A DNA stretch of 64,000 bases from Verrucomicrobia subdivision 3 bacterium UBA693 (GCA_002298785.1 DBMR01000046.1:124001-188000), one strand, 5' to 3'. Numbered from the stretch's first letter, positions 8,876-18,702 are shown. Notes: generated by a model not told the origin, from the sequence alone. Translations and numbers: made by a program.

Positions 8876-10276
8876 ATGAAACCCGGCGTGCGCTGGATCG
8901 TCGCTTCCATCGGGATTTTGTTTTTCCTCGGGAACGGGCTGGAACTGTGCGGAGCTGAACCACCGTCTGCCCCCACCAACACCGTGCCGAGGCCTTACCC
9001 CGAGCGGCTGCGCTGGTGGGCCGAAGGCCGCTTTGGCATGTTCATCCACTGGGGCCCGGTCAGCTTGAAAGGCACGGAAATCAGTTGGTCCCGGGCGAAC
9101 ACCAATACGAACTGCCCGAATAAAGGCGAGATCCCTGCGGCGGTGTATGATGCGCTCTACCGTGACTTCAATCCAACGAACTTCGAGGCCGGCGAGTGGG
9201 TGGATGTCGCCCAGGCCGGTGGCGCGCGTTACGCCGTACTGACTGCCAAGCATTGCGACGGCTTCCTGCTCTGGCACTCGCGGGCGAGCGATTACAATAT
9301 CTCCGCGACTCCCTTCGCGCGAAACGTGTGCTTCGAATTATCCCAGGCCGCACGCCGGAAAGGGCTGCGTCTCGGCTGGTATTTCTCCCCGATGGATTGG
9401 CGTGATCCCGATTTCCGCACGGATCGCAACGGCGTATTTCTGCAAACCATGCAGGCGGAAGTGCGCGAGTTGCTGAGCAACTATGGACCAATCGACCTGC
9501 TATGGTTTGATTGGGACGGCAAGGAACCAGTTTATGACCAGGCGTCCACCTATGCCCTCGTAAAGTCGCTGCAGCCGAACATCGTCATCAACAATCGGCT
9601 GGATTTGGGCCCGACCAACACCGACAGGCAGTTGCTCTCTTCCTTCGCGGATTATTATACGCCGGAACAATCCGTGGGCGCCTATGATGATCAACGTCCC
9701 TGGGAATCCTGCATGACGCTTTCCGCTCGCAATCAATGGGCTTGGGGCGGAGCCCAGGACGGGGTGAAACCGCTGCGGGAATGCCTGCTGATGCTTGTGC
9801 GCTGCGCCGGCGGGGACGGCAACCTGCTGCTCAATGTCGGCCCGCGCCCGGATGGTAAGATCGATCCGGCCCAGGCGGGTCGGCTTCGGGAAATGGGACA
9901 GTGGCTGCAAACCCACGGCGAGAGCATCTACGGCACACGCGGCGGACCTTATCGCCCCGGCGCCTACGGGGTTTGCACCCGGAAAGGCAAAACGGTTTAC
10001 CTGCACCTTACCGCTTGGCCGGAGGGCTCGTGGAACTTGCCACCCCTCGCGGCGAAAGCTCTCCGCTCCAGGATTCTGGGAGGAGCCAAGGCGAACGTGC
10101 GGCAAACCGAAGCCGGCCTGGAGATCGAGGTCGCCCCAGCGAACCGCCACCCCATCGATACGGTCGTGGCCCTGGATATCGACCGGGATGCAGTCGGGCT
10201 GGCTTCCATCAACGTGCCGGATGCGGCTTCGTCCGCCACCAAAGCCAAAGCTCCCGCCTCAAGCGCCGACAAATAG
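8876..10276 (+). CDS. GH29 alpha-L-fucosidase, secreted
   Basis: The start at ATG 8876 is chosen because GGAG lies about 8 bases upstream and a signal peptide follows (MKPGVRWIVASIGILFFLGN, cleaved near CGAEPP). The 466-residue protein has the GH29 barrel from its first strand (WWAEGRFGMFIHWGPVS), the substrate-binding segment YAVLTAKHCDGFLLW, and the family nucleophile Asp in IDLLWFDWDG (about residue 211). The segment GDGNLLLNVGPRPDGKI is also diagnostic. It should release alpha-L-fucose from fucosylated glycans by retention, outside the cytoplasm. The acid/base residue varies in this family and is not assigned. It lies directly downstream of the GH116 gene on the same strand. Confidence 0.92.
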   Translation: MKPGVRWIVASIGILFFLGNGLELCGAEPPSAPTNTVPRPYPERLRWWAEGRFGMFIHWGPVSLKGTEISWSRANTNTNCPNKGEIPAAVYDALYRDFNPTNFEAGEWVDVAQAGGARYAVLTAKHCDGFLLWHSRASDYNISATPFARNVCFELSQAARRKGLRLGWYFSPMDWRDPDFRTDRNGVFLQTMQAEVRELLSNYGPIDLLWFDWDGKEPVYDQASTYALVKSLQPNIVINNRLDLGPTNTDRQLLSSFADYYTPEQSVGAYDDQRPWESCMTLSARNQWAWGGAQDGVKPLRECLLMLVRCAGGDGNLLLNVGPRPDGKIDPAQAGRLREMGQWLQTHGESIYGTRGGPYRPGAYGVCTRKGKTVYLHLTAWPEGSWNLPPLAAKALRSRILGGAKANVRQTEAGLEIEVAPANRHPIDTVVALDIDRDAVGLASINVPDAASSATKAKAPASSADK

Positions 10277-10352
10277 GCTGCGGCGATATGGTCCTTTCAC
10301 CAGCGGCAGCCAGTTTTCCCCCCGGTTGCGGCTGGAACGGTGAAGCATCGCC

Positions 10353-10592
10353 ATGGAACCTAATCCGCTCCTGCACTTTCGTATTTGGGCCGGCTTTCTG
10401 GCGCTGGGCATCTGCGCCGCCTACGGTTTGCGGCTGATCTATCGGGGAATTCGAGGCGATATCAGCGATGCCTCGGGGACACCCGTGGCGGGGCGGAGTT
10501 GGTTCATCGGCGGCGGTATCCTGTGCCTATTGCCGCTCTGCGCCTTTTGCCTGTTTGTATGGAAGCAAGGCTATTTTGCTCGCTTCCTTTGA
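10353..10592 (+). CDS. Small hypothetical membrane protein
   Basis: This is a 79-residue frame with two hydrophobic helices (about residues 9-30 and 50-70), a basic turn after the first (RLIYRGIRGD) and a short basic C-terminus. The ATG is 76 bases after the GH29 stop. No family is recognised. The amphipathic layout and lack of overlap with another gene support coding, but the frame is short and the region downstream is repeat-rich. Confidence 0.5.
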   Translation: MEPNPLLHFRIWAGFLALGICAAYGLRLIYRGIRGDISDASGTPVAGRSWFIGGGILCLLPLCAFCLFVWKQGYFARFL

Positions 10593-11315
10593 GCGCCAGC
10601 GGCGCGGCATGCTTATAGACTCACACAACAAAATACACGCCAAGCCCCCGCGGGGCGGCATGAAAGGAGCCGAGGGTGCCACCCGGGTGTGGTGTGGTGA
10701 AATACATCGGGGGATTCAATCCCGAAACACGTTGATCACTATCCCAGGTTGAACGACTGTGCCGCTCCTCCGGAGCTGGGAAAATTAATTTTTATGGTCT
10801 CATAACTATAAACGTGGCGCTCCTCCGGAGCTGGGGAAACAACGACCTTGCGATTTCTACGATGCGCGCGCCTTCCCTGTCCGCACCTGCAAAAGCGAGC
10901 TTGGAAGCTCGCGCTCCGGCACCACCACATCTTCCTTCGTTTCCTTCGCGTCCTTGTGTTGGATTTCCTCTCTGCTCCTGGTGGTTTGGCGATTCGGCGT
11001 GACTGGACTCCTTCCGGTAAATCCACTTGGGTCCGAACGGAAGGCGAACGCACCAGTGAATTCGCCGCCACGCCCCCGCGAGGGTTAACCGTGGCCGTCA
11101 TTCGAACGATGTAAGCGGACATGGCTGTCCGCGCTCCGGGGCTTCATTAGCGTCCCATTAGCGATGATTAGCGGTTTCCTTCGGCCCCAATTCACCATCC
11201 CCTTCCGCGTATTTCGAGTGTTCCGTGGTCTATCTTCCTATTCCCCGTGCCAGGAAGTGACCATTTCGTTTCCAATCAACGCTCAAGCACAGTCACCCGG
11301 TCCCTATTCACGCGC
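10593..11315. other. Gene-free spacer with palindromic and repeat-like DNA
   Basis: No credible gene is seen in these 720 bases; open frames here encode low-complexity basic peptides that follow repeats. The stretch holds two copies of a CTCCGGAG-centred repeat (10758-10839), a perfect 7-bp stem with a 4-base loop at 11115-11132 (GCGGACA/TGTCCGC), and text-like stretches such as CCTTCGTTTCCTTCGCG (10936 area) and GTATTTCGAGTGTTCCGTGG (11207 area), which resemble intergenic repeats common in environmental bacterial genomes. Confidence 0.6.
10758..10839. repeat. Two copies of a CTCCGGAG-centred palindromic repeat
   Basis: The unit GCTCCTCCGGAGCTGGG occurs at about 10764-10780 and again at about 10819-10835, each followed by GAAA and preceded by GTGCC or GTGGC. 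An AT-rich spacer (TTAATTTTTATGG, CTATAAAC) lies between. The centre is self-complementary, so each unit can form a small hairpin. It looks like one small dispersed palindromic element in tandem; copies elsewhere in the genome cannot be checked here. Confidence 0.7.
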
Positions 11316-13958
11316 TCATTGGCGGAAACGCCACAACTGCGACGTGCCCGGCTCGAGCGTTAATCTCCAACAACCGTTGGTTCCGCCCTGGGAAATCCCC
11401 GAAACCAGTTCGAGCCCATTACTAATGGGCGACCAGCCGAGCTCTTTCCAATCCACCGACAACGTGCCGGATTGGGGCTGGCCGGTGGAGTTCAGGACGC
11501 TGATCAGGAGCTCGCCGGACGCGCTCGGACCGAACCGCTCCACGAAGAGCGCGAGGTTGTCCGTCGCGGCGTGGGTGATCGGTTGCCACCCGGCCGCGGC
11601 GGTGGCGCGCAATAACGGGATATACTTCCGAAAGAGATCGCGGTCGCGTTCATAATATTTCCGGGGCGAAACCCAGTAGGGATCTTTCGATGCCGCCGCC
11701 TCGTCGAAGAAGCCCGGCCACATCCCATAGAACAGACACCGCTGAAAATACTGTTCCACGCGCGAGTGATCGAACTTCGAGAAATCCGTGTTCATCAGCA
11801 GGCAATAAGGCTTCTGTCCGCAAAGCGCGCGCCGGAAGTTCATCACGGCATCGGAATCCGGTTCCCATCGGCCCTGGGGCAGCCAATTGACTTCGGTGCC
11901 TAAAACGTCGAGCAGCGGGGCGGGGAAGTTGTATTTCCACAACGCCCCGTTGGCAAAGGTGAGTTTGCGTTCCCGATGCTGGTCGGCGGCGACGGTGCGG
12001 ACGAAATCCCACGTCGCCAGCATCAGCCATTGGCAGGGACGCGCCTCGGCGTCGAAGACCAAAGGAGCGGCGGCAGCGCGAAAATGGTCGCGGCGGTAAT
12101 CCAGTTCTTCGCCGGCCATTTCGAGGGAATCAAAGTAAACACCATCTAGGCCAGCTTCCGGGCCACCCGGCGATTTGGGGGCGTTGCGGGCGAAGGCCTC
12201 CGCGATGGCGTGGTGCATCACGGCGGCTTTGGACCACGGGGCGGCAGAGTTGGTGGGAATGCCGGGCTGCGGATTCAGCAGGAAGACGCCGCCATCGCAC
12301 CAGGGCGCCTTCTCGAGGTGCAAGGCGAAGCGCGTATCGGCCCGGGCGATGACGCTGCTGAAAGTGGCTTCGGCCATCTGCCGGCGCTCGGGGCCGCGGG
12401 CGCCGGTGGCGTCCGAGCGCAACACCGTCAGCGCGCCGTCGTAGGTGCGCGGAGCCTCGGGAGGCATCGGCAACCAGTGGCTGGCCGGCTCCACATAGAC
12501 GAAACTCAGGATACCATGGGCGTCATCGAACGCGACATTCGGCGCCCCCTCCTGGAAGGCAAAACCGAAATCCTCGTGCCCCGGCACTTTAGCGATGTCG
12601 GTGAAAGGCATCCACGTTCCCTCGCGCGGCACGCGTTTGGTAAAGTGCCCGGGAAAGATCCGGCAATATTTGTCCCAAGCCGCCCGGAAGCCCCACTGGG
12701 GATCAAAGCGAAAAATTACGAAGCTGAATTCCGCCGTCCCGGGCTGGGAAGTTTCCGGCGCCAAACCGAAATCATAGGCGATCAGGAATTGCCGGGTGAC
12801 CGGGTGATACACCAGCCGGTATTGCGCCGGGTGCTCCATATCCAATCCCAGCGCCAGGCCGCTGCGCTGGTCCCAAATAGCGGCCAGTGGGTATTTGGAT
12901 ACTTTGCCATTCGCCCCGCTGGCGACCCCGACCGTGTTCATGAATTCGCCCGACCCAGCGATGGCTCGGGATTGGCGAACGTCGTCGCCCCAGCGCCAAC
13001 CGGTGGCATCGATGGGCAACGCAAACACCAGGGTGATGGCGCGGTTGGTTCCCGTGGAATCCAGCAATTGACCGCTCACCGCCAGGTGCGTCTCGCGCGG
13101 CTCGCACTTCACTTGCAGCCGCAGCTTGAGATCGTCGCAGGTCCCCTTCATGAAGGCCCGGAAGTCCGATTGATGCGCGGCGTCGCGGGCCGAGAAACCA
13201 CCGGGGGCGGATGCTTTAAATGCGCGTCCGTCCACTTTCAGTTCATTGACCGCTTCCCCGCGCCAACGCAATTCCAGGCCATCGCCGCTCGCCACTGGTT
13301 TACCCGTGCGGGGCGCGGCGCGATCCGGTGCGGGCGCTTCCACCGGCACGCCTTGATACAACGTGGCGCCCTGGGGCAGCTTTCGTTCCCCCATGGCCAC
13401 ATCGTCGAACCACACCTTGCCCGTGTGCCCGCGAAAAAGGCAGTGCAGCGTGATCGACCGAATCGGTTTCTCCGGCAGCAACACCCACTCGCGTCGCTCC
13501 CAGTCGTGCGTACCGCAACTGAAGTTCGCCGTCTGCGCCCACCAACTGGTGCCGTCCGCATAAATCACGTCGGCATAAAGTGAATAGCCGTTGTCCGGGG
13601 TGCCGCTAACGTCTTGCGCTTTACTCCAGCCGCTGATGACCAGCGGCGCCACTTGCGTGCGATTCAAGTTGAGGGTTTGTCCCGCGCCTTGCTCTCCACT
13701 GGTCTCGCCGCGTTCGCACGTCACCGCTCGCGAACCGCCACGCCCTTCGGTCGCAGAAACGCGATAGCCTTCATGCCAGCCTTGCCAATTCGTGGCCCCG
13801 ACGGTCGCAGGTATCTCGAACCCTCCGTTCTGCAGCAGGGATTCCTCGGCGCCGGCACGCACCACGGTCAACGCGGTTTCCCCCGCCCACAATGCGGCGT
13901 TCCACCAACCGCTGCCGGCCACGAGCAAAGCGGACGTGAAGAAGAGAGCGCGTTTCAC
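11316..13958 (-). CDS. Secreted glycosidase-like protein of unrecognised family, with N-terminal carbohydrate-binding-like module
   Basis: The 880-residue product is read from GTG 13958, which is followed directly by a signal peptide (VKRALFFTSALLVAGSG ... ALWA); the frame is open 41 codons further upstream, but those look non-coding. Residues about 35-165 form a CBM4/9-like jelly roll (LLQNGGFEIPATVG ... GKVWFDDVAMGE). A beta-rich region follows (about 190-400), then a segment that reads like a TIM barrel (about 420-780: RFDPQWGFRAAWDKYCRIFP, DGVYFDSLEM, WYWDFV-like strands) and a C-terminal beta domain with SVLNSTG. The acidic strand end GVYFDSLE is a candidate active-site position. The layout is that of a glycoside hydrolase, but I cannot name a family. 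It lies downstream of the GH76 gene on the same strand. Confidence 0.75.
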   Translation of the reverse strand: MKRALFFTSALLVAGSGWWNAALWAGETALTVVRAGAEESLLQNGGFEIPATVGATNWQGWHEGYRVSATEGRGGSRAVTCERGETSGEQGAGQTLNLNRTQVAPLVISGWSKAQDVSGTPDNGYSLYADVIYADGTSWWAQTANFSCGTHDWERREWVLLPEKPIRSITLHCLFRGHTGKVWFDDVAMGERKLPQGATLYQGVPVEAPAPDRAAPRTGKPVASGDGLELRWRGEAVNELKVDGRAFKASAPGGFSARDAAHQSDFRAFMKGTCDDLKLRLQVKCEPRETHLAVSGQLLDSTGTNRAITLVFALPIDATGWRWGDDVRQSRAIAGSGEFMNTVGVASGANGKVSKYPLAAIWDQRSGLALGLDMEHPAQYRLVYHPVTRQFLIAYDFGLAPETSQPGTAEFSFVIFRFDPQWGFRAAWDKYCRIFPGHFTKRVPREGTWMPFTDIAKVPGHEDFGFAFQEGAPNVAFDDAHGILSFVYVEPASHWLPMPPEAPRTYDGALTVLRSDATGARGPERRQMAEATFSSVIARADTRFALHLEKAPWCDGGVFLLNPQPGIPTNSAAPWSKAAVMHHAIAEAFARNAPKSPGGPEAGLDGVYFDSLEMAGEELDYRRDHFRAAAAPLVFDAEARPCQWLMLATWDFVRTVAADQHRERKLTFANGALWKYNFPAPLLDVLGTEVNWLPQGRWEPDSDAVMNFRRALCGQKPYCLLMNTDFSKFDHSRVEQYFQRCLFYGMWPGFFDEAAASKDPYWVSPRKYYERDRDLFRKYIPLLRATAAAGWQPITHAATDNLALFVERFGPSASGELLISVLNSTGQPQSGTLSVDWKELGWSPISNGLELVSGISQGGTNGCWRLTLEPGTSQLWRFRQ

Positions 13959-14084
13959 CGCGACAGCATGAACCGCCGACGGACCGCAGGCGAGTTTCAA
14001 TTCGAGCACCAAGCACCAAGAGCACCGGGACGGTGCTCGAACTCGCGGCCGGGACGACCAAGCTACACCCGAGGGCGGCACTGA

Positions 14085-14186
14085 GAAGGACAGGATTCCC
14101 GGGATTAACAGGATGGGAAAGACTGCACGCGGCGGCGCGGTGGTTGTTCAGATCGCCATCCTGTAAATCATGCCCGTCCTGTCTTC
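14085..14186. repeat. Imperfect inverted repeat of an ACAGGAT...ACAGGATGG element
   Basis: The left arm at 14085-14117 (ACAGGATTCCCGGGATTAAC, then AGGATGG) and the right arm at 14155-14186 (complement) are about three-quarters identical in opposite orientation, separated by about 37 bases. A third copy of the right arm is at 24474-24505 with only four differences in 32. It sits in the 250-base spacer between two minus-strand genes and could form a long hairpin in the transcript. Confidence 0.75.
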
Positions 14187-14207
14187 AGTCTGCACGGCAA
14201 CCGCCGT

Positions 14208-16976
14208 TCAAGGCGCGGAGACGCGATAGAATTTCCCCGCCGCCTGGGTTATCGGCACGGTGAAGGTGCCGGAGATGGCGCCTTCATCCGTCCAGACGGT
14301 GGCGCTGCCGGCCAGCAAGTTGGCGGACCACAACCGGCCCGGGGACGACGACCGCAAGGTGATCACGCCGGAGCCTGGCGCGCTTTCCAGACGCAGTGTC
14401 GGGACCGGCACACCCAGCCACTCGACTTCACCCACCTGCATCATCGAGGCGGTGTTCGTTTTAATGGCGGTGAAACTCAAGCGATAACTGGTGTAGGCCT
14501 GGGCGTTGAGGAACATCACCTGCCGCATCGATTGGCGGAGCGGATCCAGCGCCAGGCCGCCCGCATTGCGGGTGTCCGCCAGGCCGATCGCGCCGGAGCT
14601 GATCGGCCAGAACGTCGCGCCGCCGTTGGCGGAACCCGCTAAAACATAGCTTGCCGGGTCGCGCCCGGGCTCGTCGTTGGCCGCATAAAAGCGCAACCCG
14701 TTGATCACCGATAATCCCGCCCCCGGTGTCACCATTACACCCACCGGTCCGAGGAAAGTGCCGCCGCCGTTGTTCAAGCCAAAGTTCAGATATTTGGAGG
14801 TGCTGCCGTTGCAGATGTTGGTGGGGCCTTCGTTCGCCGGTGAACTCCCGCCAAAGCTCGTCACGGGATCTCCGGCGCCGACCAAGTCCGGCAACGTCGA
14901 GAGCACGGTGGCCGCGACCACGCTGCTGGTAACCGAGCCCGCGGGGTTCGACGCGATCAGGCGATAGCTCACCGCATCTGACAGGGCGGCGGCGCTGAGA
15001 ACCAGGTTGGTGGCGTTGGCCCCGGCCACGGCGGGGCCGTTGGTCAAATTGACGAATCCAGTGCCGGCATCGCGCTGCCATTGATAGGTCAGGGGCGGAG
15101 TGGCTGCGGCACCGGAGGTGAAGCAAAGCGAGGAACCTTGCCACACCCGGATGGGCAGGGGTTGAACCGCGATTTGCGGGGCCTGGCTGGCCGGGGCGGC
15201 GCTCACCGCCAACACCGCCACCGCCGCGTTGTTCGCGCCCGAATAAAACGTGAGCTGAATATTGGTCACCGCGCTGCCCCGGTTAGTGACCGCCAAATCC
15301 GTCGAGTAAAGCCGGGGGTTATTGGCAAAGAGCGAGTCGCTGGCGCCGCTAGTCAAGTCCACCCGACCCTGGGACACCACCGCGACGGGTGAATTCCCAA
15401 ACCAATCCGGAGCGGTCCAGCGCCCGGCTTGGGTGGTGCCGTCTACGTGCCGGAGCACGTAACCGACGGTCACCGGCCCGTGGCCGCTGGCATTCAGGAA
15501 CGACAGACCGGAGCAGGCGACCGGGTTCGCGGGCGTGAGATTCGCACTCGTCACCGAAGGGGAGAGCCAGATGGCGTTGTTCCGCGAATAATCCGGCGGC
15601 ATGGTGTAGCGGTGATCTGGAGAAGTCAGGTGAGTAACGGTTGAGCCCGCCGCGGGCAGGCCGGCGGTGGGTGATGCGGCCAAATAACCCGCCTCAAACC
15701 AAGTGTTGCCATTGTTGACCGTGATGCTGTCCATGGAAGCGGTGCCGTAAGCCGAGGGCGCCAGGCCCTGGGCGGCCTTCTCAACAACTATGTCGCGATT
15801 GTAACTTCCAGCCGTCAACGGAAGCGGGTCGTAGGGCAAACTAATGGATAGGTAATCCCAGGGCAGCACCTGAAGCACAACCACCGACGTGCAGGCGTCC
15901 CAGGAGGCCAAGGTCCCGGCGGCGGTCGCCGTGCGCCATTTGCACCAGGACAGGTTGTCCGCACGGCGAACGGACCAGGCGGCGTTCGCGTTTTGGGCCA
16001 GCCACGGGTAAAACGTCGGCCACAAATTGTTCTCGCGAGCGAACCGCGCCATCCAGCGCAGGAAAATGCTGGTGAATCCACCGCCGTCACCGCCCGTGCC
16101 CGACTCCGGCAGGATGTCCGTCGTGCACAGCCCGGTGCGGGTGTAGGTGGCGGCTTTTAAAGCATCGTTGTAGTAGCTGACCAGGCCGGTGATTTTGCGC
16201 AGGTAATTCGCCGCGCCGAGAAAGGTCCCCTGGTTGTAAGTGAAAATCCAACTGGTGTTCACCGCGCCGGCCGAGGTGATGTTGTCATAGACCTTGCCTG
16301 TGTTGGGGTCGTAGAGCACTTGTCGTTGCCAGGCGAAAATCGCCTTGGCTTTATCCAGGTAACTCGCGTCGGTGTAAATCTCGTAGAGCAGGCAGGCGGC
16401 AATGGCCGCCGGACCGTTGATGCAGGCATTTTTCTCGCCTTTGGCCGTGGTCCACCACAAACCGCCCCCCAGCGCGGTGTCCCAGGCCCGGTTATACACA
16501 GCGTCGAAGTGGTATTTGGCGCGGTCGCGATAGGTGGTGTTGCCAGTGGCGAGGTAGCCGCGCGCGCAGGCGATGACCATCCACATGATGTCGTCGTTGT
16601 AACCGTTCCCCAGCCAGTCCGTACCGTTTTGCGCCATGAAACCGTCAATCGCCTGGCTGATCATCGTCTTATGAGCGGCTTTACCCGTCCGCTCGTAGAC
16701 GTCGATGATCATCTCGATTTCCTCGGCCTGTTTCCAAAAATCCGCCCGGCCACCGGCCGTATCCGCCTTGTAATAGCCTTTCCCGGCGCTCAGCACGTAG
16801 AAATTGGTATTGAAAGCGTCGAACGCCGCGTCGGCATCCGCGGCCGAGATGGACCAGCCACTGAGGCTGGAAGCCAGCCACCAGAGGCAGCCGGCCAGCC
16901 AGACGGCGCAGCACGGATAAGCCCGGGGCAAAATTGGACTGGGAGCACGGCGCTCGAGACTGCCTTGGCATCGCAT
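14208..16976 (-). CDS. GH76 family protein (endo-alpha-1,6-mannanase-like) with Ig-like and C-terminal modules
   Basis: Read from ATG 16976, the 922-residue protein has a signal peptide ending near SISAADA. Residues about 30-370 form the GH76 (alpha/alpha)6 barrel, with the catalytic Asp pair in GNGYNDDIMWMVIA (about residue 125) and further family text (GGGLWWTT, ACINGPAAIAACLLYE, TYNQGTFLGA). After the barrel come a beta domain, an Ig-like domain (about 600-690, PPLTYQWQRDAGTG), a discoidin-like region and a C-terminal module ending in GKFYRVSAP. Family members cut alpha-1,6-mannan backbones, for example in fungal cell walls. The start is 34 bases after the recN stop, so the two may share a transcript, which is an odd pairing. 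A frame running 22 codons further upstream overlaps recN and was not used. Confidence 0.88.
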   Translation of the reverse strand: MRCQGSLERRAPSPILPRAYPCCAVWLAGCLWWLASSLSGWSISAADADAAFDAFNTNFYVLSAGKGYYKADTAGGRADFWKQAEEIEMIIDVYERTGKAAHKTMISQAIDGFMAQNGTDWLGNGYNDDIMWMVIACARGYLATGNTTYRDRAKYHFDAVYNRAWDTALGGGLWWTTAKGEKNACINGPAAIAACLLYEIYTDASYLDKAKAIFAWQRQVLYDPNTGKVYDNITSAGAVNTSWIFTYNQGTFLGAANYLRKITGLVSYYNDALKAATYTRTGLCTTDILPESGTGGDGGGFTSIFLRWMARFARENNLWPTFYPWLAQNANAAWSVRRADNLSWCKWRTATAAGTLASWDACTSVVVLQVLPWDYLSISLPYDPLPLTAGSYNRDIVVEKAAQGLAPSAYGTASMDSITVNNGNTWFEAGYLAASPTAGLPAAGSTVTHLTSPDHRYTMPPDYSRNNAIWLSPSVTSANLTPANPVACSGLSFLNASGHGPVTVGYVLRHVDGTTQAGRWTAPDWFGNSPVAVVSQGRVDLTSGASDSLFANNPRLYSTDLAVTNRGSAVTNIQLTFYSGANNAAVAVLAVSAAPASQAPQIAVQPLPIRVWQGSSLCFTSGAAATPPLTYQWQRDAGTGFVNLTNGPAVAGANATNLVLSAAALSDAVSYRLIASNPAGSVTSSVVAATVLSTLPDLVGAGDPVTSFGGSSPANEGPTNICNGSTSKYLNFGLNNGGGTFLGPVGVMVTPGAGLSVINGLRFYAANDEPGRDPASYVLAGSANGGATFWPISSGAIGLADTRNAGGLALDPLRQSMRQVMFLNAQAYTSYRLSFTAIKTNTASMMQVGEVEWLGVPVPTLRLESAPGSGVITLRSSSPGRLWSANLLAGSATVWTDEGAISGTFTVPITQAAGKFYRVSAP

Positions 16977-17010
16977 ACGGCCGCCAGAGTATGAGAAAAC
17001 CCGAGTTTCG

Positions 17011-18702
17011 TCAGGACTTTTTGTCGAGCATCGAGGCGGCATGAAGACGGGCGGCCTCGGTTTGGCCCCCGAGCATCCGCGCCAGTTCCGTGATGCGCTC
17101 TTCTCTCGTCAGCAGATTGACCTCCGAGGTCGTGCGTCCGCCTTTGACCTGTTTGGTGGCTACGAAATGGGCGGTGGCGGGCGCGGCGACCTGGGGAAGA
17201 TGGGTGATGCAAAGCACCTGACGATTGCGGGCGATTTGCCGCATCTTTTCCCCTACCGCCAGCGCCGTTTCCCCGCCCACATTGGCGTCGACCTCGTCGA
17301 ACACGAGGACCGGCACCTGGTCCACAGCCGCCAACACCGTTTTTAGGGCCAGCATCACGCGGGCGAGCTCGCCGGAGGACGCAATCGCGCGCAGCGGCCG
17401 CGCCGGTTCGCCGGGGTTGGGCGCAAATTGAAACTCCACCGTGTCCAACCCGGAGGCGGACAAGGCACCGGCCTGGGCGTCAAACGCGGCGCGGTCCGGG
17501 GTGGTCAGCGCGACTTCGAACCGGCTTTGTTTGAAGCCAAGATCGGCCAGCTCGCGGCCGGCCGCTTTGTTCAATTGGGGGAGGAGTTTGCGGCGTTTCG
17601 CCGAGAGCGCCTGGCCCGCCGTCCAGATCTCCTCGGTCAACCGTTTCAAATCCGCGTTCAGCCGCGCCAGCTCGGCGTCCCGCTGCTCAAGCTGGTGCAG
17701 CCTGTGCCCGGCCTCGGCGCCGAAGGCAATGACGTCGGCCAGGGTCGCTCCATACTTGCGTTTCAGTGTCTGGATCAGGTTGAGCCGTGTCTCGAGTTGC
17801 TGGAGCTGCTCGGGATCGAGGTCCAGCCGGTCGACGTAATGCGAAAGGCCGCTGCGCAATTCACTCAACAAGGCCACCGCTTGCTCGTGAGTGGCCACCA
17901 GTTCCTCGGCCCCGGGATCCACCTTGCGCAACTCCTGCAACGTGCGGCCCACGATCCCGGCCTGGGTCAGCACCGAGGCTTCGTTTTCCGCCACCAGGTC
18001 CAGGGCGGCCTGGCCAAGCTGCAGCAACCGCGCCGCGTTGCTGGCGCGGCGGTAATCCTGCTCGACGCGCTCCCCTTCATCCGCCTGCAAGGCCGCGTCC
18101 CGGATCTCGCGCACCTGGTGCCGCAGCAGGTCCAGTTGTTGCGCGTACGTCTTTTCATCCACGATCAACGCCGCCTTCTCCCGTTCCAGCGCCCCACGGC
18201 GGGCCAACAGCTCGCCAAAGTGCGCCCGCTCCGATTCCAATTTACCGAAAGCATCGAGGATCGCCAGTTGCTGCGCCGGATGTAGCAGGGATTGGTGCTC
18301 GTGCGGACCATGGATATCCACCAGCCATTCGCCGAGGGTCGCCAGGGTGGAAAGCGTGGCCGGCGAGCCGTTCACGAATTGCCGGTTCGCCCCCGCCGCG
18401 GTGAAAACTCGCTTGATCAGCAACTGATGCTCTTCGCATGGTTCCAGGCCGTTTTCCTCCAGAAAACTCTTCAGCGGCGCTTTGATCCCGCGTGTGTCAA
18501 AAACCGCTTCCACCGAACAACTGTCCGTTTCCGCCCGGATTAAGGTTCGATCGGCCCGCTCACCCAACACCAGGTTCAACGCTCCGATCAACATCGACTT
18601 CCCCGCCCCCGTCTCGCCCGTAATGACATTGCAGCCGGGATGTAATTCCAGCGCCAAATCGGCGACCAACGCCAGGTTCTTGATCCGCAGGCTCGTCAGC
18701 AT
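17011..18702 (-). CDS. recN: DNA repair protein RecN
   Basis: The 563-residue SMC-like ATPase begins MLTSLRIKNLALVADLALEL, has Walker A in ITGETGAGKSMLIGAL (about residues 27-42), long coiled-coil arms (about 150-350, rich in Glu, Arg, Leu and Ala), the signature region ASSGELARVMLALKTVL and Walker B in VPVLVFDEVDANVGG, followed by CITHLPQVAA. Length and motif order match RecN. It acts at double-strand breaks, tethering DNA ends for RecA-dependent repair in the cytoplasm. The upstream 550 bases are gene-free. Confidence 0.97.
   Translation of the reverse strand: MLTSLRIKNLALVADLALELHPGCNVITGETGAGKSMLIGALNLVLGERADRTLIRAETDSCSVEAVFDTRGIKAPLKSFLEENGLEPCEEHQLLIKRVFTAAGANRQFVNGSPATLSTLATLGEWLVDIHGPHEHQSLLHPAQQLAILDAFGKLESERAHFGELLARRGALEREKAALIVDEKTYAQQLDLLRHQVREIRDAALQADEGERVEQDYRRASNAARLLQLGQAALDLVAENEASVLTQAGIVGRTLQELRKVDPGAEELVATHEQAVALLSELRSGLSHYVDRLDLDPEQLQQLETRLNLIQTLKRKYGATLADVIAFGAEAGHRLHQLEQRDAELARLNADLKRLTEEIWTAGQALSAKRRKLLPQLNKAAGRELADLGFKQSRFEVALTTPDRAAFDAQAGALSASGLDTVEFQFAPNPGEPARPLRAIASSGELARVMLALKTVLAAVDQVPVLVFDEVDANVGGETALAVGEKMRQIARNRQVLCITHLPQVAAPATAHFVATKQVKGGRTTSEVNLLTREERITELARMLGGQTEAARLHAASMLDKKS

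Noticed and set aside
10739..11122. A 127-codon minus-strand frame in the repeat-rich spacer
   Set aside because: Its translation is made from the palindromic repeats and is Arg-rich low complexity.
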